The translations under genes were made by a program, and so were the position numbers. A stretch of DNA of 64,000 nt, from the NCBI GenBank assembly GCA_964247055.1, contig OZ176053.1, positions 3,286,001-3,350,000 of the forward strand, in the 5' to 3' direction. Source of the stretch: Paragordius varius. Lineage: Eukaryota; Nematomorpha. A model generated the notes under the pieces. That model was given only the letters and a program-made list of their open reading frames with translations, was not told where the DNA came from and did no database searches. Shown in pieces: positions 34,990-49,366 of the stretch (its first letter is position 1; each line of letters opens with the position of its first letter).

Positions 34990-37900
34990 ATGAAAAATAT
35001 ATATATATTGACCCTTTACTGACTCATAATATTGTTTTTATATCAAAAACCATTTTTTTAGGTTATATTGAGTAATTATCAAAACGTTTATTTAAAATAA
35101 ATAGTATTGCATGTGAAAGAAGTTATATAAAAAACCGTTAGTATTGATTTTATTATCGTTATTATCCATTCGGTATCCTTTTATAATTGGAAAAAATATG
35201 AGGCATATTTACCATTATTTTAAGATTTTATTTTCAGGACTTTTATGTTGTTTTTAAATAGACATATACTTTCTAATAACCTCTCGTTTACAAAAAAATA
35301 AATTTATGAAAATTATAATCTTTTGCTATTCAAAAACATCTGATACACAGAAAAAAATGGTTAATTTATAAAACAAGCATATACTTAGAGTGTCTAAGGA
35401 GAATGGAAGAGATAAATAGATGCCCCTTGATGCCATAATTTAAGAGGCGCTGAATTAGATTTTTTAAATTTTAATAATTTTTAAGGCTTATATTGTTGCA
35501 TCTACAAAATGAAAATATAAACGCAGTATAATTTAACCAAATTATTACTATCCGCCAATTGAAAAGTTTATCTTTTTATAATGTTACAAATTTAATTTTT
35601 GCCAGAGATTACATATGGAACCGTTTTCGTTTCGGTTCCATAAAATTGATTGCTACAATCACAACGTTTCTAATTTCGGCATTATTATTTATTATGCAAA
35701 TAAAGTAATATAAAATAATATAAAAATAGATATAAATTATATTAAAAAAATTTATTTGGTTTTTGTAAGTAACTCTGGTTGAATGGGTTCTAGCCTGCTT
35801 TTGGGTTTTTTGGTTTTACAACGATGGCTAATGGAATTTCGGCAAAAAATTTCAGTTTCAATTCATGTTTTTTCCAATGCTAAGCCAAAACGCACTCATC
35901 CTTTTCCATGCATAAAACAGTTTAAATAACATTATGTTGTCATAAATCACTTTGAAAATAAAAAAAGAAAAGAAAATATAAATCATAATAAATTTAACAA
36001 CATGTTTAATCCGTTAAGCGTATTAATGTTAAAAAGTTGTTTGCTTTTGGATTTTACCGTGTTTTTGGTTTTAACTTATTTTTTTGCGATTTAATAAAAT
36101 TTTACTCAAACGATTCTATTATTTATAACGGCCAATCTAGTCATTTTTGCCAGAAATATACTTTTTATTCAAGAATTACACTATTCTACGTTAAATTGCG
36201 AGGTAACTTTATTTAATAGTTGCATTTTATGACAAAATGGGCTATATTTATTGTAGAATATTGACCATTCTGAAAAAATCTATAATTACCCAATTCGTCT
36301 CGCGCATAGCTTTTAACCATTCTACTGCATGCTATTGACTTCCTATTACCGAAAAGTTTTAAGGGAATTCTTTTCCAGTTTAAATTTCTTAAAACCTTAA
36401 ACTTTCAGAATGTTTTTCATTTGTCTAGTAATATACCAGTCAGGTTGGATATTTATTCGTTAATAATAACCGGTTTTTCTGCGAGGCAGTCATATATTGT
36501 CAAAGGCTGTCTATACCACAATAGGAAACATAGTTTGCAGCAACTAAACAAAAAAACAAAATTAGCTTAACAAATTTGTTTTAACAGAGTTAATTATATT
36601 GTTAAACAAAATTATTTGATATAATTTAAAAATTATTTACGTTACATTTATATTTTATATCAATACTTTATATTTCATAACACCTGCTAATTTGTTCAAT
36701 ATATCAGTAATGAATGCAGCTAAACCGGTCAGGTGGGGAGGTACTGTAATTTGAATGAAAAACTTTTTTTAGTTTTAATATCTATATTAAATTAATTCTT
36801 AAATATATATTGAAAAAAAATATTTTTTATTTTATCAAGCTTTTTTGCACAACAAAAGACGTACATATGTCATTAAAAAACGATTAAAAGAATAATATCA
36901 AATTGTTGTGTGAGATTTTCAGGAAATCTGATCTCATTTGTTGGCTTTTTAATGACTTTTTAGGGAAAGAATATCTTTATTGAATATTAATGTGAGACAC
37001 TGGCATATAATCCAAAGACATAAAATGTTATATTGATTGATTTCGAATCCCATTATTTCTGCATTTATCATTTCGTTTAATGAGGAAAAAGTGTTAGATA
37101 ATCTCGACATTAAGAAGTATATTCGATTCCAAGGACCTTTGATTATACTTATTGATTATAAAATGCGAAAGTTTTATTAAGTAATCACATGGCATCCTGA
37201 TTCGACCTCTAAAAAATATAAAAGTTAAATTAAAGATGAATTTTATTTTTTTATCATTTCTTAATGTGGTAAATAAGTAAACGTCCAATTTAAGCTTGAT
37301 TCCAATACCGTTTACTATTACGATTTAGGTTTTTAAATAACTGTTATTGTTCTTTCAGTAATTGCGCGGCGATAATACAAAATAATTTTAAATATAATCG
37401 AAAAGATAATTTTAATGTAGCCATATAATAGTTTAAGCATTCTTTGATCAATTAATATTTAATATTCTTAGAATATCTTTCATGTATTAGGTTTAGAGAA
37501 GAGCTTGTCAGATACTGTTTTATATTAGTTTTGATTTATCTTTGAACGATATGAATTAAACACTAATCTTTTGATCAATCAATTTCTTTGCTTAATGTGG
37601 TTGTCTAATATGTCAATTTTTTAGAATATTTTTCAAAAGTAAATCCAATCATGTAACATAATTAATAAAGATTCTTCAAAAAGATTTTTGTATCATTTTT
37701 TGCCATGCTTTTCATTTTAGTCAAAATGATATCTTTTAAACAATTTATTTTAAATGATTTCAAAGTTTTTTTATTATGAAATCCATTGAACTGATTCTAT
37801 TTTAGATTTGGTTTACATGCATGGCATGTATAAAATCAAAGTTAAATTCGATTATCACTACCTGATATTTTTTAAAACTTTGGTAATTATTTGGTGGCCG

Positions 37901-38286
37901 TATAATCAGTATTTGACATATTGATTACATGACAATGAAGGGTGTTAAAATTTATACCTGCAATATTCCGATTTATTAAGGCAATTCTTTGTAGTACAAT
38001 ATGATTCAAGTAAGATCAACTTCCGACGACGCGATCAAATTATACCTGAGAGCTATTGCATTTTCCAATACATATATATGGTTAGGGATTCATCAATTTT
38101 GTTAATTTCTAATGAGTTGATGAGGTGCTGATGAAAAAAATATTAAACTTAAAATCCATTTTGATACGGATTTTTATTTTGCGTTTGAGCAAAACAAATA
38201 AAATTGTCTCATCTATAAATGGGTATAGGTTACTACCCACAGATAATAAAGCAACCTGTTTTACATAAATTAATCCTATTTAACAT

Positions 38287-38514
38287 CAGAGGCGTAGCTT
38301 GCATTTCCATGCGACCCCTGCATTTTGATAATGATCAAAAATAAACCGTGGTTATGAGCACTCACAAATGGGTGATTTTTTATTTGTTATTTAAAAATAA
38401 CACACTTTTAATGCCATTTATTTGAACTAAAGCTTAAATTTTTAAATTCCGTCGCCCCTTTAACTATGGCGCTTTGTGTATCAGCCCCCTTTTCCTCCTC
38501 TAACTACGTCTCTG
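38287..38514. mobile_element. hAT-type MITE (CAGAGGCGTAGC family)
   Basis: 228 bp, begins CAGAGGCGTAGCTTG and ends ctaactacgtctctg, giving matching inverted ends. Flanked by tttaacat (38279-38286) and ttcaacat (38515-38522), 7 of 8 identical. Elements with these termini are common in animals. Confidence 0.78.
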
Positions 38515-39449
38515 TTCAACATTGATTTCAATTTTATTATATATTCATTTATTTATTTATTTGCTAATATAATTTATTTAAAAACAATGCTATTGTACAA
38601 TTATAATTACTTTTTTGTTAGTGAATTAATGGAGTTTGTTTAAAATTAAGCTAAAATGCGTATCGGATAAAAATATAAATTTTAATTTTCTACTTTTATC
38701 GTTAAAATCTTTATCGAAAAAAATTAGAGTTTGGTCTCACCGGTTTGTGTTGCATATATGGCCGTGAGTATAGATAGTCAAATAAAATAGAGTCAATAAA
38801 TTATGTGAAATATAATAATAATGTAAAAAATGGCACGGAATATTTAAATTTTATGTTAAAAAATAATCTTTTGAAACAGCAAAAAAGTGTGTTTTTTGTA
38901 AGCTTCGTTTCCAATATGCATGAAATAAAAGATGATATTAATGTGTTTAAGTTTACTTTATTTTATTAACTTTAAAATTTTGGAAATTTCTTTACATAAA
39001 TTATGTCTCCTTTTACCATAATTTTAGGATTCAAAAATTACATCTCCATGCCAATAATATATTCATTAGTAACTAAGTTGTATATCAAAACATATTGAAA
39101 TATATCTGTTACACAACATTATTGATTATAATTACAAATCTATATCAATGTTTTAAATCATGATAATTTTTTCAAACTTCAAAGAGAATTTTATTTTTTT
39201 GAAATGATTGCTTGCTTGAAAAACTTTTATATATCAATGCATACTTATATATTTAAATTGCAATAATATATTACATCTCTTTTTTCATCCTTACAGAAAC
39301 TAAAAGGATCATTAACTGCTAAATGTCGCCATAAATATAAATGATCCATCATGTTTTTAAAACCGTGTGATAAATTTACAAAATATTTGAATAGTAGCCA
39401 TTTCATTTCAATAATTTATCATCATTCTCGTTTATAAATGCAGGTATAA

Positions 39450-39750
39450 AGTTTTCATTTTTCATTTACATCAAATTCACGCTCGAACAATTCAAATTCA
39501 CCCTAAATGTGTTTTCGGGCTAATATAACGCATCATTAATATGAAATATACTTACGATATAGTTTATTATTTTTTCAGTATTATTATACCAAATTTAAAC
39601 GTAATTTAATTTTAAACATAAAAATATAAATAATTTTTTAATCTAATTTGAATTGTTCGAGGGTTAATTTGATTGTTCGAGGGTGATTTGAATTGGTTAA
39701 GGGTACATTTGAATTGTTCGAAGGTTGAACCGTAAATAGTATATAATTGA
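39450..39750. mobile_element. Foldback element with GGGTGA minisatellite arms, copy B
   Basis: The left arm contains aattcacgctcgaacaattc and its repeats; the right arm contains four degenerate units of gttcgagggtgaatttgaat. The centre includes gtgttttcgggctaatata, shared with the copy at 44.1 kb. Its layout matches 7028-7375. Confidence 0.6.
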
Positions 39751-40327
39751 ATCATTTTTAGTCTGAAATTTTGGTCGCTAATTTTCTCAAAAAGCTCCAA
39801 ATATTTTTTTTATAAATAATACTTAACTAAATAAGATACGAATGAAATTCAAATATTATTTTATGAATATTTATACTTTATGATATTATGTTTAATTTTG
39901 AAAATCTGGAGGCGATTAGCTTAGCCGAGAAAATAAATCCCTACACTTACAATAAATTTAATGCTTAGTAGATTATTGTTAAATATTTATATGTTATAAT
40001 ATTTGATTAATGATGAGGTTACACATACTTAAATATTAATTAATCTTGAATTAGGCACTTGAAGATGAGTGCAAGAAAAATTGGTCAGATAATATTAAAT
40101 AATTTATTCCGAAAATTAATTAAAAAAGGAGAAACGTGAATGATAAATCGGTCCTCTGAGTTCCAGGATTTTTGTGTATTTATTCATATTCAAAAATAAA
40201 CTAATCTCTCCTCCCACATTCAGCAAGAAGCATAGTTCTCATATTATTAAAAACATTAAATAATATTTTTGATAGTACATTTTTTAGCTTTACAGTATGC
40301 ATTTTATTTTAATGGTTGCTTATTTCA

Positions 40328-40448
40328 CACTATAGTAGGGAATTTGCAACACAAGTAGTATTTGGAAAAAGCAACAAAATGTTGAATAAACAATTATATC
40401 CTTTCTTTTTTCCATACACTCTTGTGTTGCGAATTGCCCAACTATAAT
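40328..40448. mobile_element. Short MITE-like palindrome
   Basis: About 120 bp. The left end tatagtagggaatttgcaac and the complement of the right end (ttatagttgggcaattcgca) pair over about 40 bp, including caacacaag on both arms. Possible TA flanks. Confidence 0.55.
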
Positions 40449-43084
40449 GTAAATAACAAAATTATTTTTTAAAATAATTAATGATATCATCTTAAGTTTG
40501 GTATAAATAGTTTGGGGTTATTTTAATTTTCCACTTTGCGGTAAAGATATATCCAATCATTTTATAAGAAAATTATATAAAAATCTGCAGACTTGATTGC
40601 GAAAAAATTTACTATATATTTATTTAACATGCGTAAATTAACTTCGATAACAGTATTTGTCACTTATATTTTTTTAAATTTAAAAAAATGATTCACTAGC
40701 ATTACAATATTATTGCTTCTTCTGCTAAAATTTCGATAACACCATTTCAGATTTCAAAATAAATCCAACATTTTTTGCTTAACTAACATTTTATCCATAA
40801 AAGATATAAATCTTAATACTAAACTTGTAATGTTTCTGAAAATATCTTACCACACAATACTTGAATTCTTGCTCTAAAATAAATCATACTTAAGCCATAC
40901 AGCTTTAACGCAAAATTTTATTTTGGTTTTAAGAATAATATCCCATTTTCTTATTTTCGAATAAATCGAGGTTTTATTCAAAAGTCAAATATTATATGTA
41001 AATTTACTTATAAAACAATAAATTTCCCTCACCTTTATCCGATTCTAAAAAGGTATGTTTAATTTTAACTTGCCAAGCTACATATATTATAACAATGTTC
41101 AATATAAACTTTTTTATCGTATAATTTTCGGCAAATGACTTAATGAAAAGCTAAACGCTTTTTAAATTACGTATTTTACTTCGACTAAGATTGGATTACG
41201 GGTTAAAAATAATGTTCGTTTATAATTCCATCACCTAAAAATAAAAAATGTCACAACTAATTGAAGTTAAATAAAGTAACTATAGAAATTAGTTTTGATA
41301 CTGTATATGCATATATTGATTATCAAAAAAATACAATTGATAAAAAAATAATTTTAGGTTTTAGCGCAATTATTTTATAATTCATAATTATATTTTTACG
41401 TGAATCGACTAACACTTTTATAGTAGTAAGTGGTGAGGTCTAACAATTTTTATACTCAAATATTACATGGATTTTATTTTGCATTTTGTAAATCATATAT
41501 ATTTTGTGTTCAGTATAAAACTAACGCCTACTTTTGACCTTAGCCAATCTAAAACCATAACACATAATAATATCTACTTATAATCAATCTGTTTTTATAG
41601 GAAATCTTATTCTATTAATGATTTTTTATAAATTTTAAGGATTTATAATATGATTAAATACAAATCAGAGACTTCTATGGAATATTGATGTGGAAATGAC
41701 AATGAGAAAAAATCAGAATATATTGATTGATTTTTACTCCTATTATTTTTTGATCTTATTTGCGTTTACATTTTCTATTCACGATGTCCTTCTGAAATAT
41801 TGCAAAACAAGATAATTTGTATAACACTATTATGATATAGATGCCATGTATAATTATTGAGACTTAATTAACAATTATTAACCACATCCATAGTGCACAT
41901 AAAATTATCATGATGAATAGATAGATATATTCTAAAAAAATTGATTTTATAATGCAGTTTGTTTGAAAGCTACGTCAGTAAATTAATTTCAATTTCGTTT
42001 ATTTCTCCAAAAAGTTGACAGTAATGAGCACATATTAATATAATTTTTTTGTGTAATACATATTATTATAATTTATATTTTTAAAGGTCGACCTTTTTTA
42101 AAAATTAAGTAAATTTGCCCCATATTTTTTCATTATAATTGTATTCTATAAACTTTATAGTTAATTAAGGCGAACGAATGTTTTATCCAAAAATTTGTAT
42201 TTTAAAGTATTATCTACCGTGCAATACCTTAATATACACTTTTACAAAATAATGTTGAAATTTGATTATTAAATCATTTTGCATATCAGGGGGCAAAAAT
42301 TTATCCCAATTATACCGCAATATTAAATTATCGATTTAACCTATAAAAGGTTTTAAAAAAGTCCGTTTTGTTGAAAAAAATTGGTTAATTTCTAAAATTT
42401 AATATGTTACATAAATCAATATAGTTATAACTATTTATAGATCTATTTAGTATAAAGTCACTTTGCATTTCGACTTTTTAAGTATAAACGGAGTAATTTT
42501 GAATTACTAAATCCAAAAACAGCACAAAGCTTGATATTTATATCGGAATTATGAATTTCGTGGACATATGCCCAATGTTTTAATAATTTTTATGATTTAA
42601 CCAGGCGTTAAAAATAGCTTCTCGGGCTACATTTTCAACTCAAAAATGCAGCAACACGCATTTTGAAAAAAGTTAAACATATGATAAATATTTTATTAGT
42701 TTTTAAACATGGGAGGTGAAAAAAATTTAATCATAATTATTTCACTCATTTAATTTACGAATTATTTGGAACATAGATTTTGAGATTTGAATATTTTTGA
42801 AAATCATATTATTAATATTATTTTTTATTCGAATGCCGCGTGTTGAAGACCCCAGTTTGAGACGTTATTTATATTAAAATCACTTGCAATTTTGGCCCGA
42901 AAAGGATATTCGATATTAAAATTTGCTTTTTTAATTTTTAGTTAAAAACGATCTCAATCCCAGTAAGATCGCACAATGTGTGGACAAATCAATAATTAAT
43001 TATAAGGGGTTATGTTGCATATTTTTTAGTATACAATTTCAAATTATTGTTAGTTTTTACTATTATAATCATGGATGAATGAGA

Positions 43085-43125
<41 letters not shown>

Positions 43126-44117
43126 GCATCCAAAAAATATTTTATCAAGACTTTTAATATGATAAATGACTCCTTAGAGTGTTGTGAGATCATAAATTTA
43201 GTCTGATTTTTAGCTCCGCCTATTTTCATTCGCCAATATCTGGTGTATTATTATTTTACAATGATGATTTATTGAGGTTAGCAAAATTTAGTACCACCCC
43301 ACATTTGCCTTATGCATCCTTTTCAAGGTTTTCTGAAATCAAATATATAAATCATAAATTTAAATTTTTATATAGTCAGTAATTCTGAATTTACAATGTA
43401 AAAAAATGCAAAATTCATAAATAATACTATCTAAACCAAAAAATGAAATTTGTTTTTTCTCTCATACAATGCCATATAATTGGATACGGTTAAGGTTGCG
43501 TCTAATCTGTCACCTGATTAAAATTAATGAAAAAAAATGATAAAAAACTTAAATCTAAGGTAAATTTTAAAATTTTAAAAAATTTGCAATAATCGTTATC
43601 AATAAAATATTAATAAATTTAAAACCGATTTGAACGGCCCACTTTATTGAGGTTGCGGTCAGACCAGCTATTATTTTTTGACCGATTCTCGCTACGGTAA
43701 TGAGTATTTTTTGTTTGTTTGAATTAAACAATGCCTGATCACAATGGTTTAAGTATTAAATTTAATGTCTTTAAGTTTAACCCATTTGTATCATGCATAT
43801 TATAACATAAGCAAAGTATATAAAATGGTTATAAAAGACATGATATTTCACTATTTTTACATAAAATTGACTTTATTTTTTGTTCTATAAATTCTATTAT
43901 ACCTTAAACTTTTTATTATAATCTGCTTTAATGTGCAAACATGTTTTTATTCTATGCAAAATAAAAAAATTACAAAATAAATAAATTAAAATCATTAAGA
44001 AAAATTTATGGGTAAATGAAGCCGCAAATTGAATTTTATTTTGTTAATTTTAAAATATGCATGCATTTTTACCAATAAATTTGGAATATGCTATTCTATC
44101 ATAAAAATCTATCAAAT

Positions 44118-44285
44118 CATATACCATTTACAATTCAAATTCCCCCTCGAACAATTAAAATTCAACCTAAAAATAAATTGTGTTCTCGGGCTTATATACA
44201 TCATAAAGAAATATATCTTTATAGCTAAGTTTGTTATTTTTTCAGTATTATTTTAATTTAACAAAATCATATTTTCAAAAAATAA
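44118..44285. mobile_element. Foldback minisatellite element, copy C (one arm)
   Basis: It starts ataccatttacaattcaaa and carries two decayed minisatellite units, then the centre sequence gtgttctcgggcttatata shared with copy B. The opposite arm was not found, so the copy is truncated. Confidence 0.5.
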
Positions 44286-45211
44286 AAACAAATTAGTATC
44301 CTAAATAGTTGATAAATATATATATGGATTTATTAATATTAAATCTATAATTCTATATTTATTTTGTGGTTAAACTAAGAAAATTAACATTTTTATAGCA
44401 AAAACAAGTCTTATTTAGTTATGGAATTTTTATTTTAATATATAATATGTGATCCAATTTAGGATTATATTTTATACTTTTTTAATACCGACGATATAAA
44501 TATTAATGAATTAAAACATTAGCGTTAATTCCAAATATTACCGATTTAATTAAAAGATAATTAAAATAAAAAGTTCAAATATCATTTTTTAGGGATTAAG
44601 TGTGCGGTCTGTTTATTATATTAAACAAAAAATCACTTACTAAAATAATTTTATCTATATTAAATCTTTAAAAAATGTAGATCCTTTTTTATGCGGCTTT
44701 AAATTAAATTAACTATATATTAACAATAAATTTTGGTCGCTTTTTGTAATATTGAGATAGATCAGATTACTATTGATTTCACAAGAAAATTTTTCTTATA
44801 AATCTTTATATTTGTCAAATTTAAAATCTCTTTAAATTCAATTATAATTTGGAAAACATTTCAGTCCAGACCTATTGATTCATTATTGAAAGTTTTAAAG
44901 TTTTTTTTAATCCAAAACAAATAACAGAGGTGACAATAAACTAAAATTTATTACAAACAAAATACATAACCAGTTCTTTCATTTTGGGATCTAACATTAT
45001 TATTTTAATATACTAGTTTTCAATCTAGGAACGTTAGTCAAATGAAATAACAAATTTATGTAAAATATCCAACATTTTCCAAAAAATCGTTGTATTTTAT
45101 ATACACTGGATATAATTAAATTTAAGTACCCAATATCTTTGTGAGAAGTCTGATCAAACATCACATTATTATAAATAGAATGTCTCATGAAATATCCTTA
45201 CAGCACCTTGT

Positions 45212-45247
<36 letters not shown>

Positions 45248-47005
45248 AAATTTGTCTTGCCAAACTCTGGGTTATATTTTAATATTCAGAGGCTAATAAA
45301 AATTCTTAATTTATGTAACATGAATATTAATTACCATATATACGTAACTATTTTCTTAAAAGTAATGTTCCTAAAAGCATACATTTTCCACACTTTTAAT
45401 CAATGATTATAGTATGAATTCATTATTACATTTTTCTGATTATCCAGAGATTTTTTAAGTGTTATTTATATACAATGTTTTTATCTAGAATACAGTAAAA
45501 TAAAAATAAAATATGCGATAATAAATAAAACTTTTAATTACACACTTTGTGTACTTTTATGCTTTTAACATTTTTAATTAAAAAATTTTTTGTATTTACT
45601 ATAATTATGGAGTTATGGAAAAATTCTGATTGATACAATATTTTTCAATCTAATTTTCAATGATTATAATACTAAACCTATTTTCTCATATAAATGTCAA
45701 ATCTGTCGTTGATTTTTGTTTTCTTTTTAGGCAGATCAAACCATTACTTTGATAATAATTAATTACTGTATCCCACCCTCATAATGCCCCATTTGAAAAA
45801 GATTTTTTTTATATAAACAATGTATTTAAACCAGTTGTTTTACGAATGGTTTCGCGGGCCCCTTTCCAAAAATATATGGGCAATAATAATTTTATTGGAT
45901 TTCAAGCATCTGTAAAAAAATGAAGACAGTATTATTACTATTCAGTAATTTTTGCTTTTTCATTGCAAAATTTAGAGAGATTTATTTAGATTATTTGTTT
46001 AATCATCAATTTTGCTAAAATTTTATAAACATTTTTGCGAATTTATCAAATTTTGTAGTTTATTGGTTAATTGTCAAATTTTTAGCGGATTATATCACAT
46101 ACGCGGACCGCGTGATGAACGCCCCTTATACGAATTAAACAGATGTTGATAATCAACTATACGACATAATAAGGTCCTAGTTTTTGAGTACAAACGTTTA
46201 AAATCTCTAATGTAATTTCTCACAAATGAGGGGTGGGTGGCCATTATACGGTTCGTGTATTTATAAATGACGTTGAATATTTAAGTTTTCCTATATGGAA
46301 TATTTTGACCCTTGATACGTGTATTGTGAATTATTAGAGTTATATCGTATTCTTAGGTGACAAATACAGTTTTGTCCAAATTTTATTTTTACATCTATAA
46401 AGAATCTACATGGAAACTTACAACCTTGTTTTTACACTAAACAAAATTTAATTAAGGGTTTATCCGTTCAAGATTGATAATAGATATTTTAATGCAATCT
46501 TCTGTTAAATTTTGAAGGAAGAACTTTTTTCCCATTCTTTTTTTGTTTGTCATTTTTTTTAATTAAACTTTTTATAATCGCCTTAAACCTCACCATAAAT
46601 AAAATTGACATATTAATGAAATTCCCCCTCAAATTTTAAAAATTAAAGAATTTTTTATTTTTAAACATAGTAATTTGTTCAAAAGGTTTTTTAGAAAAAT
46701 AAACACTCTTATAAAAAAGCCTAATAATCTTAAAAATGTTTTAGCGTTAAATACTATTGTTCATGTTTAACCGGATATTTTTGATGTTCTTAATAAATGT
46801 ATATTAATAGAAACAAAATATTTTTTAATAAAAGGTCCAATTTATAATAAGCCATTTGAACTAATACTATTTTTAAGTTTTTGGCAAACCATATTACCAG
46901 CTATTTAAGTTTAATTAATCAATGATTTCATTTATTATTTTAAAATTGTATTGATTTAATAACAAATGAACAATAGAAAGTTCCAACCCCAAAAAATCTT
47001 ACATA

Positions 47006-47292
47006 CAGTAAGAATTAAAATTATGCGAACAAAACGTTAAAATATAAAGACAAAATTTTTTTTCAAAAGACAACCATACTTTTTCAAGCTTGATTTTTCC
47101 TCTATAAGCTATTTAATTACAGATGTAAAATATAAAATTGATTGTGTTAGAAATATATATCTGTATTTCACACTTTATATTTAATAATAAGTTATAATCA
47201 AAATAATCAAATATAAAACGTATGGTTGTCTTTAAAAAAAAATATTTGTCTTTATATTTTACGTTTTGTCTGTATAATTTCAATTTTTAGTG
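47006..47292. mobile_element. Tc1/mariner-type MITE, relative of 17324-17584
   Basis: Begins ta-cagtaagaattaaaatta with tatgcgaacaaaacg, and ends with the near complement (ttttgtctgtataatttca). Sub-terminal blocks aaagacaaccatac and gtatggttgtcttt are inverted, so the paired arms are about 90 nt. The right terminus is eroded. Confidence 0.7.
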
Positions 47293-49366
47293 TTTTAGAC
47301 ATAATTTATAAAAATATTGAACTTTTTAACTAACGCTGCAAAATCTGGCAAACAAAACACCGTGAACTCTCGAAAAAAATTTAACTAACGAAAATAAACA
47401 ACTTAAAGAAGAGAGTCAACATTTTAGATTTGTAACTGAAACATCTATAGTTTTGATCACAATATATATTAATATATATTATGAATTATGTAGAAGCATA
47501 ACCATTTAAATAATATAATCAATAAAAATCCATATAAAATCCAACATTATAATATTTAAAATGTTTGCCTTGTCAACGTTTTTACAGCTCTTTGGGGATT
47601 TCTTGTTTGCCGACAGTGCCAATAACAGATACTTTATATGTAAATATTTTAAATTTAAATATTATAAAATTTAATTTATATATCCAATATGGACACTTAA
47701 ATGCTTTTCATTCACATAAACTAATAGTCCATTAACTCGAAACAGATAAATCAGGGTTTTGGCTGGCCTAGAGACGGAACTACGAGCCTGCATTTTTAAT
47801 TTTTTAGGGTGTATTTTAAATTTAGGGAACATTCTTTTTTTGCAGAAGAACCCGTGACTCTTACATTTTTAACGTTCAAAATATAAACCAAAATGTGCTT
47901 TAACCCTTAAAGTTGGTATTGACTTTCAGCTTGATTGAAATAGATAATTTTTCTGAGCAACATAATTTAGATTAACCTTTTGATTTAACGTAAAACACGT
48001 AAAATCGGTTTTCCAATATATATATTGTCAATACATATACATGTAAAGTTAGCTTGTTATCAGCAAATAAATATCTATAACGGTGCTTCTTGAAGAATTA
48101 ACCAGCACATTTTTTTTTCAGACAATTTGCTTATTTATCACAGTAAGAGCTAACAAACATTTTAGATTGTGCCTCTTAACAAATCTATCTATAAATTTAA
48201 TTTGTAGCAATATCTTGCTTGATATTACATCTTCTGTCTGATCATTATTAAAAAGAAAAAAAACATTAGTAATATTCACCAATTTTTACATTTTTTTCTG
48301 TTGTTTTAGAGTAAGTAAACACTCACAATTTTTAGCATAATAACTAATAAAATAATAAGATATACAAAAACTTGTTGTGAGACAGTTGTGTGAAAAAAAT
48401 ACGCACAAAATATTTTTTGACCATTTTTATCTGCCACCATTCATTTGTCCGTTGATAATATTCCCATCCATTCCCTTCCCTTTTAAGCCATTTTTTTTAT
48501 CAACGATTAAAAATCTTATTCTAGTCACATAATGTTCATTCGGATGATTATCTTTAATTAAAAATTGTTCTCTCTCTCGTTCTCTTTACCTGTGCTTGTT
48601 TGAAGAATTTTTTTTATAATTTGTATATTATTCAAACATTTTTATGGAAAAGTTTATTAATACCCAGATAAATTTAGTAGCTAAATATTTTTTTGCAAAA
48701 AACGAAATTTTATCATAAATTATTCCACAATTTTTTTTTGGTAAGAATGCGAAATTTACATTTATTTTTACATAAATATATATATTTATAATTTATAATT
48801 GAATTATAAATGCAAAAAGGACCGTATCATAAAAATATTAATATTCATATTTAATATGTATGAAATGTCCGTAATATATTTAATATTCTTTTACGCATAT
48901 CCAGATTTATCAAGAATATTTTTTTCTTGAAGAGAGGCCTATTTGCGCTCCTTAAATCAATCATAATTACAAAATAATAATAACAATAATAATATTTATT
49001 GACTTTGAAAAAAGGAAAAAAAACTTTGTAAACATTTTGGCAAAGATCAAAGATGGATATTCTGTGTTGTGCCTTTTGGAAAACCACCAATTTTTTCCCA
49101 CACATAATGTGACTTTAATTATAATATATTGATGATGTTGTATGACAATAATTGTAATAAAAATAAAAATAATTATTACTTTTTCTCTAAAAACTAAGTT
49201 TTTTTTCCAAAAAACTTTGCATTCTATTTCTACCATCCACCGCGCGTATTGATTAACCAGTGTGGTATCTCTCATTTTGAAATATTGGCCAATATTCTGT
49301 ATAGTGTTGGTAACACTTAATCAATGATTTTACGCGATAAAAATGATAACGTAACAAGCTGCATCT

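Larger units (their letters stand above)
34990..49366. other. 14-kb gene-poor stretch
   Basis: I recognised no coding exon. Open frames (for example 44029-44256, 45000-45188, 48851-49275 minus) are AT-driven and without family motifs. The stretch holds the MITEs listed separately, TA microsatellites near 43087-43122 and 45216-45245, and probable hAT-like remnants near 42602-42853 (ccaggcg ... gaccccag) and 45845-46130 (gcgggcccc ... gaacgcccc). Confidence 0.5.
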
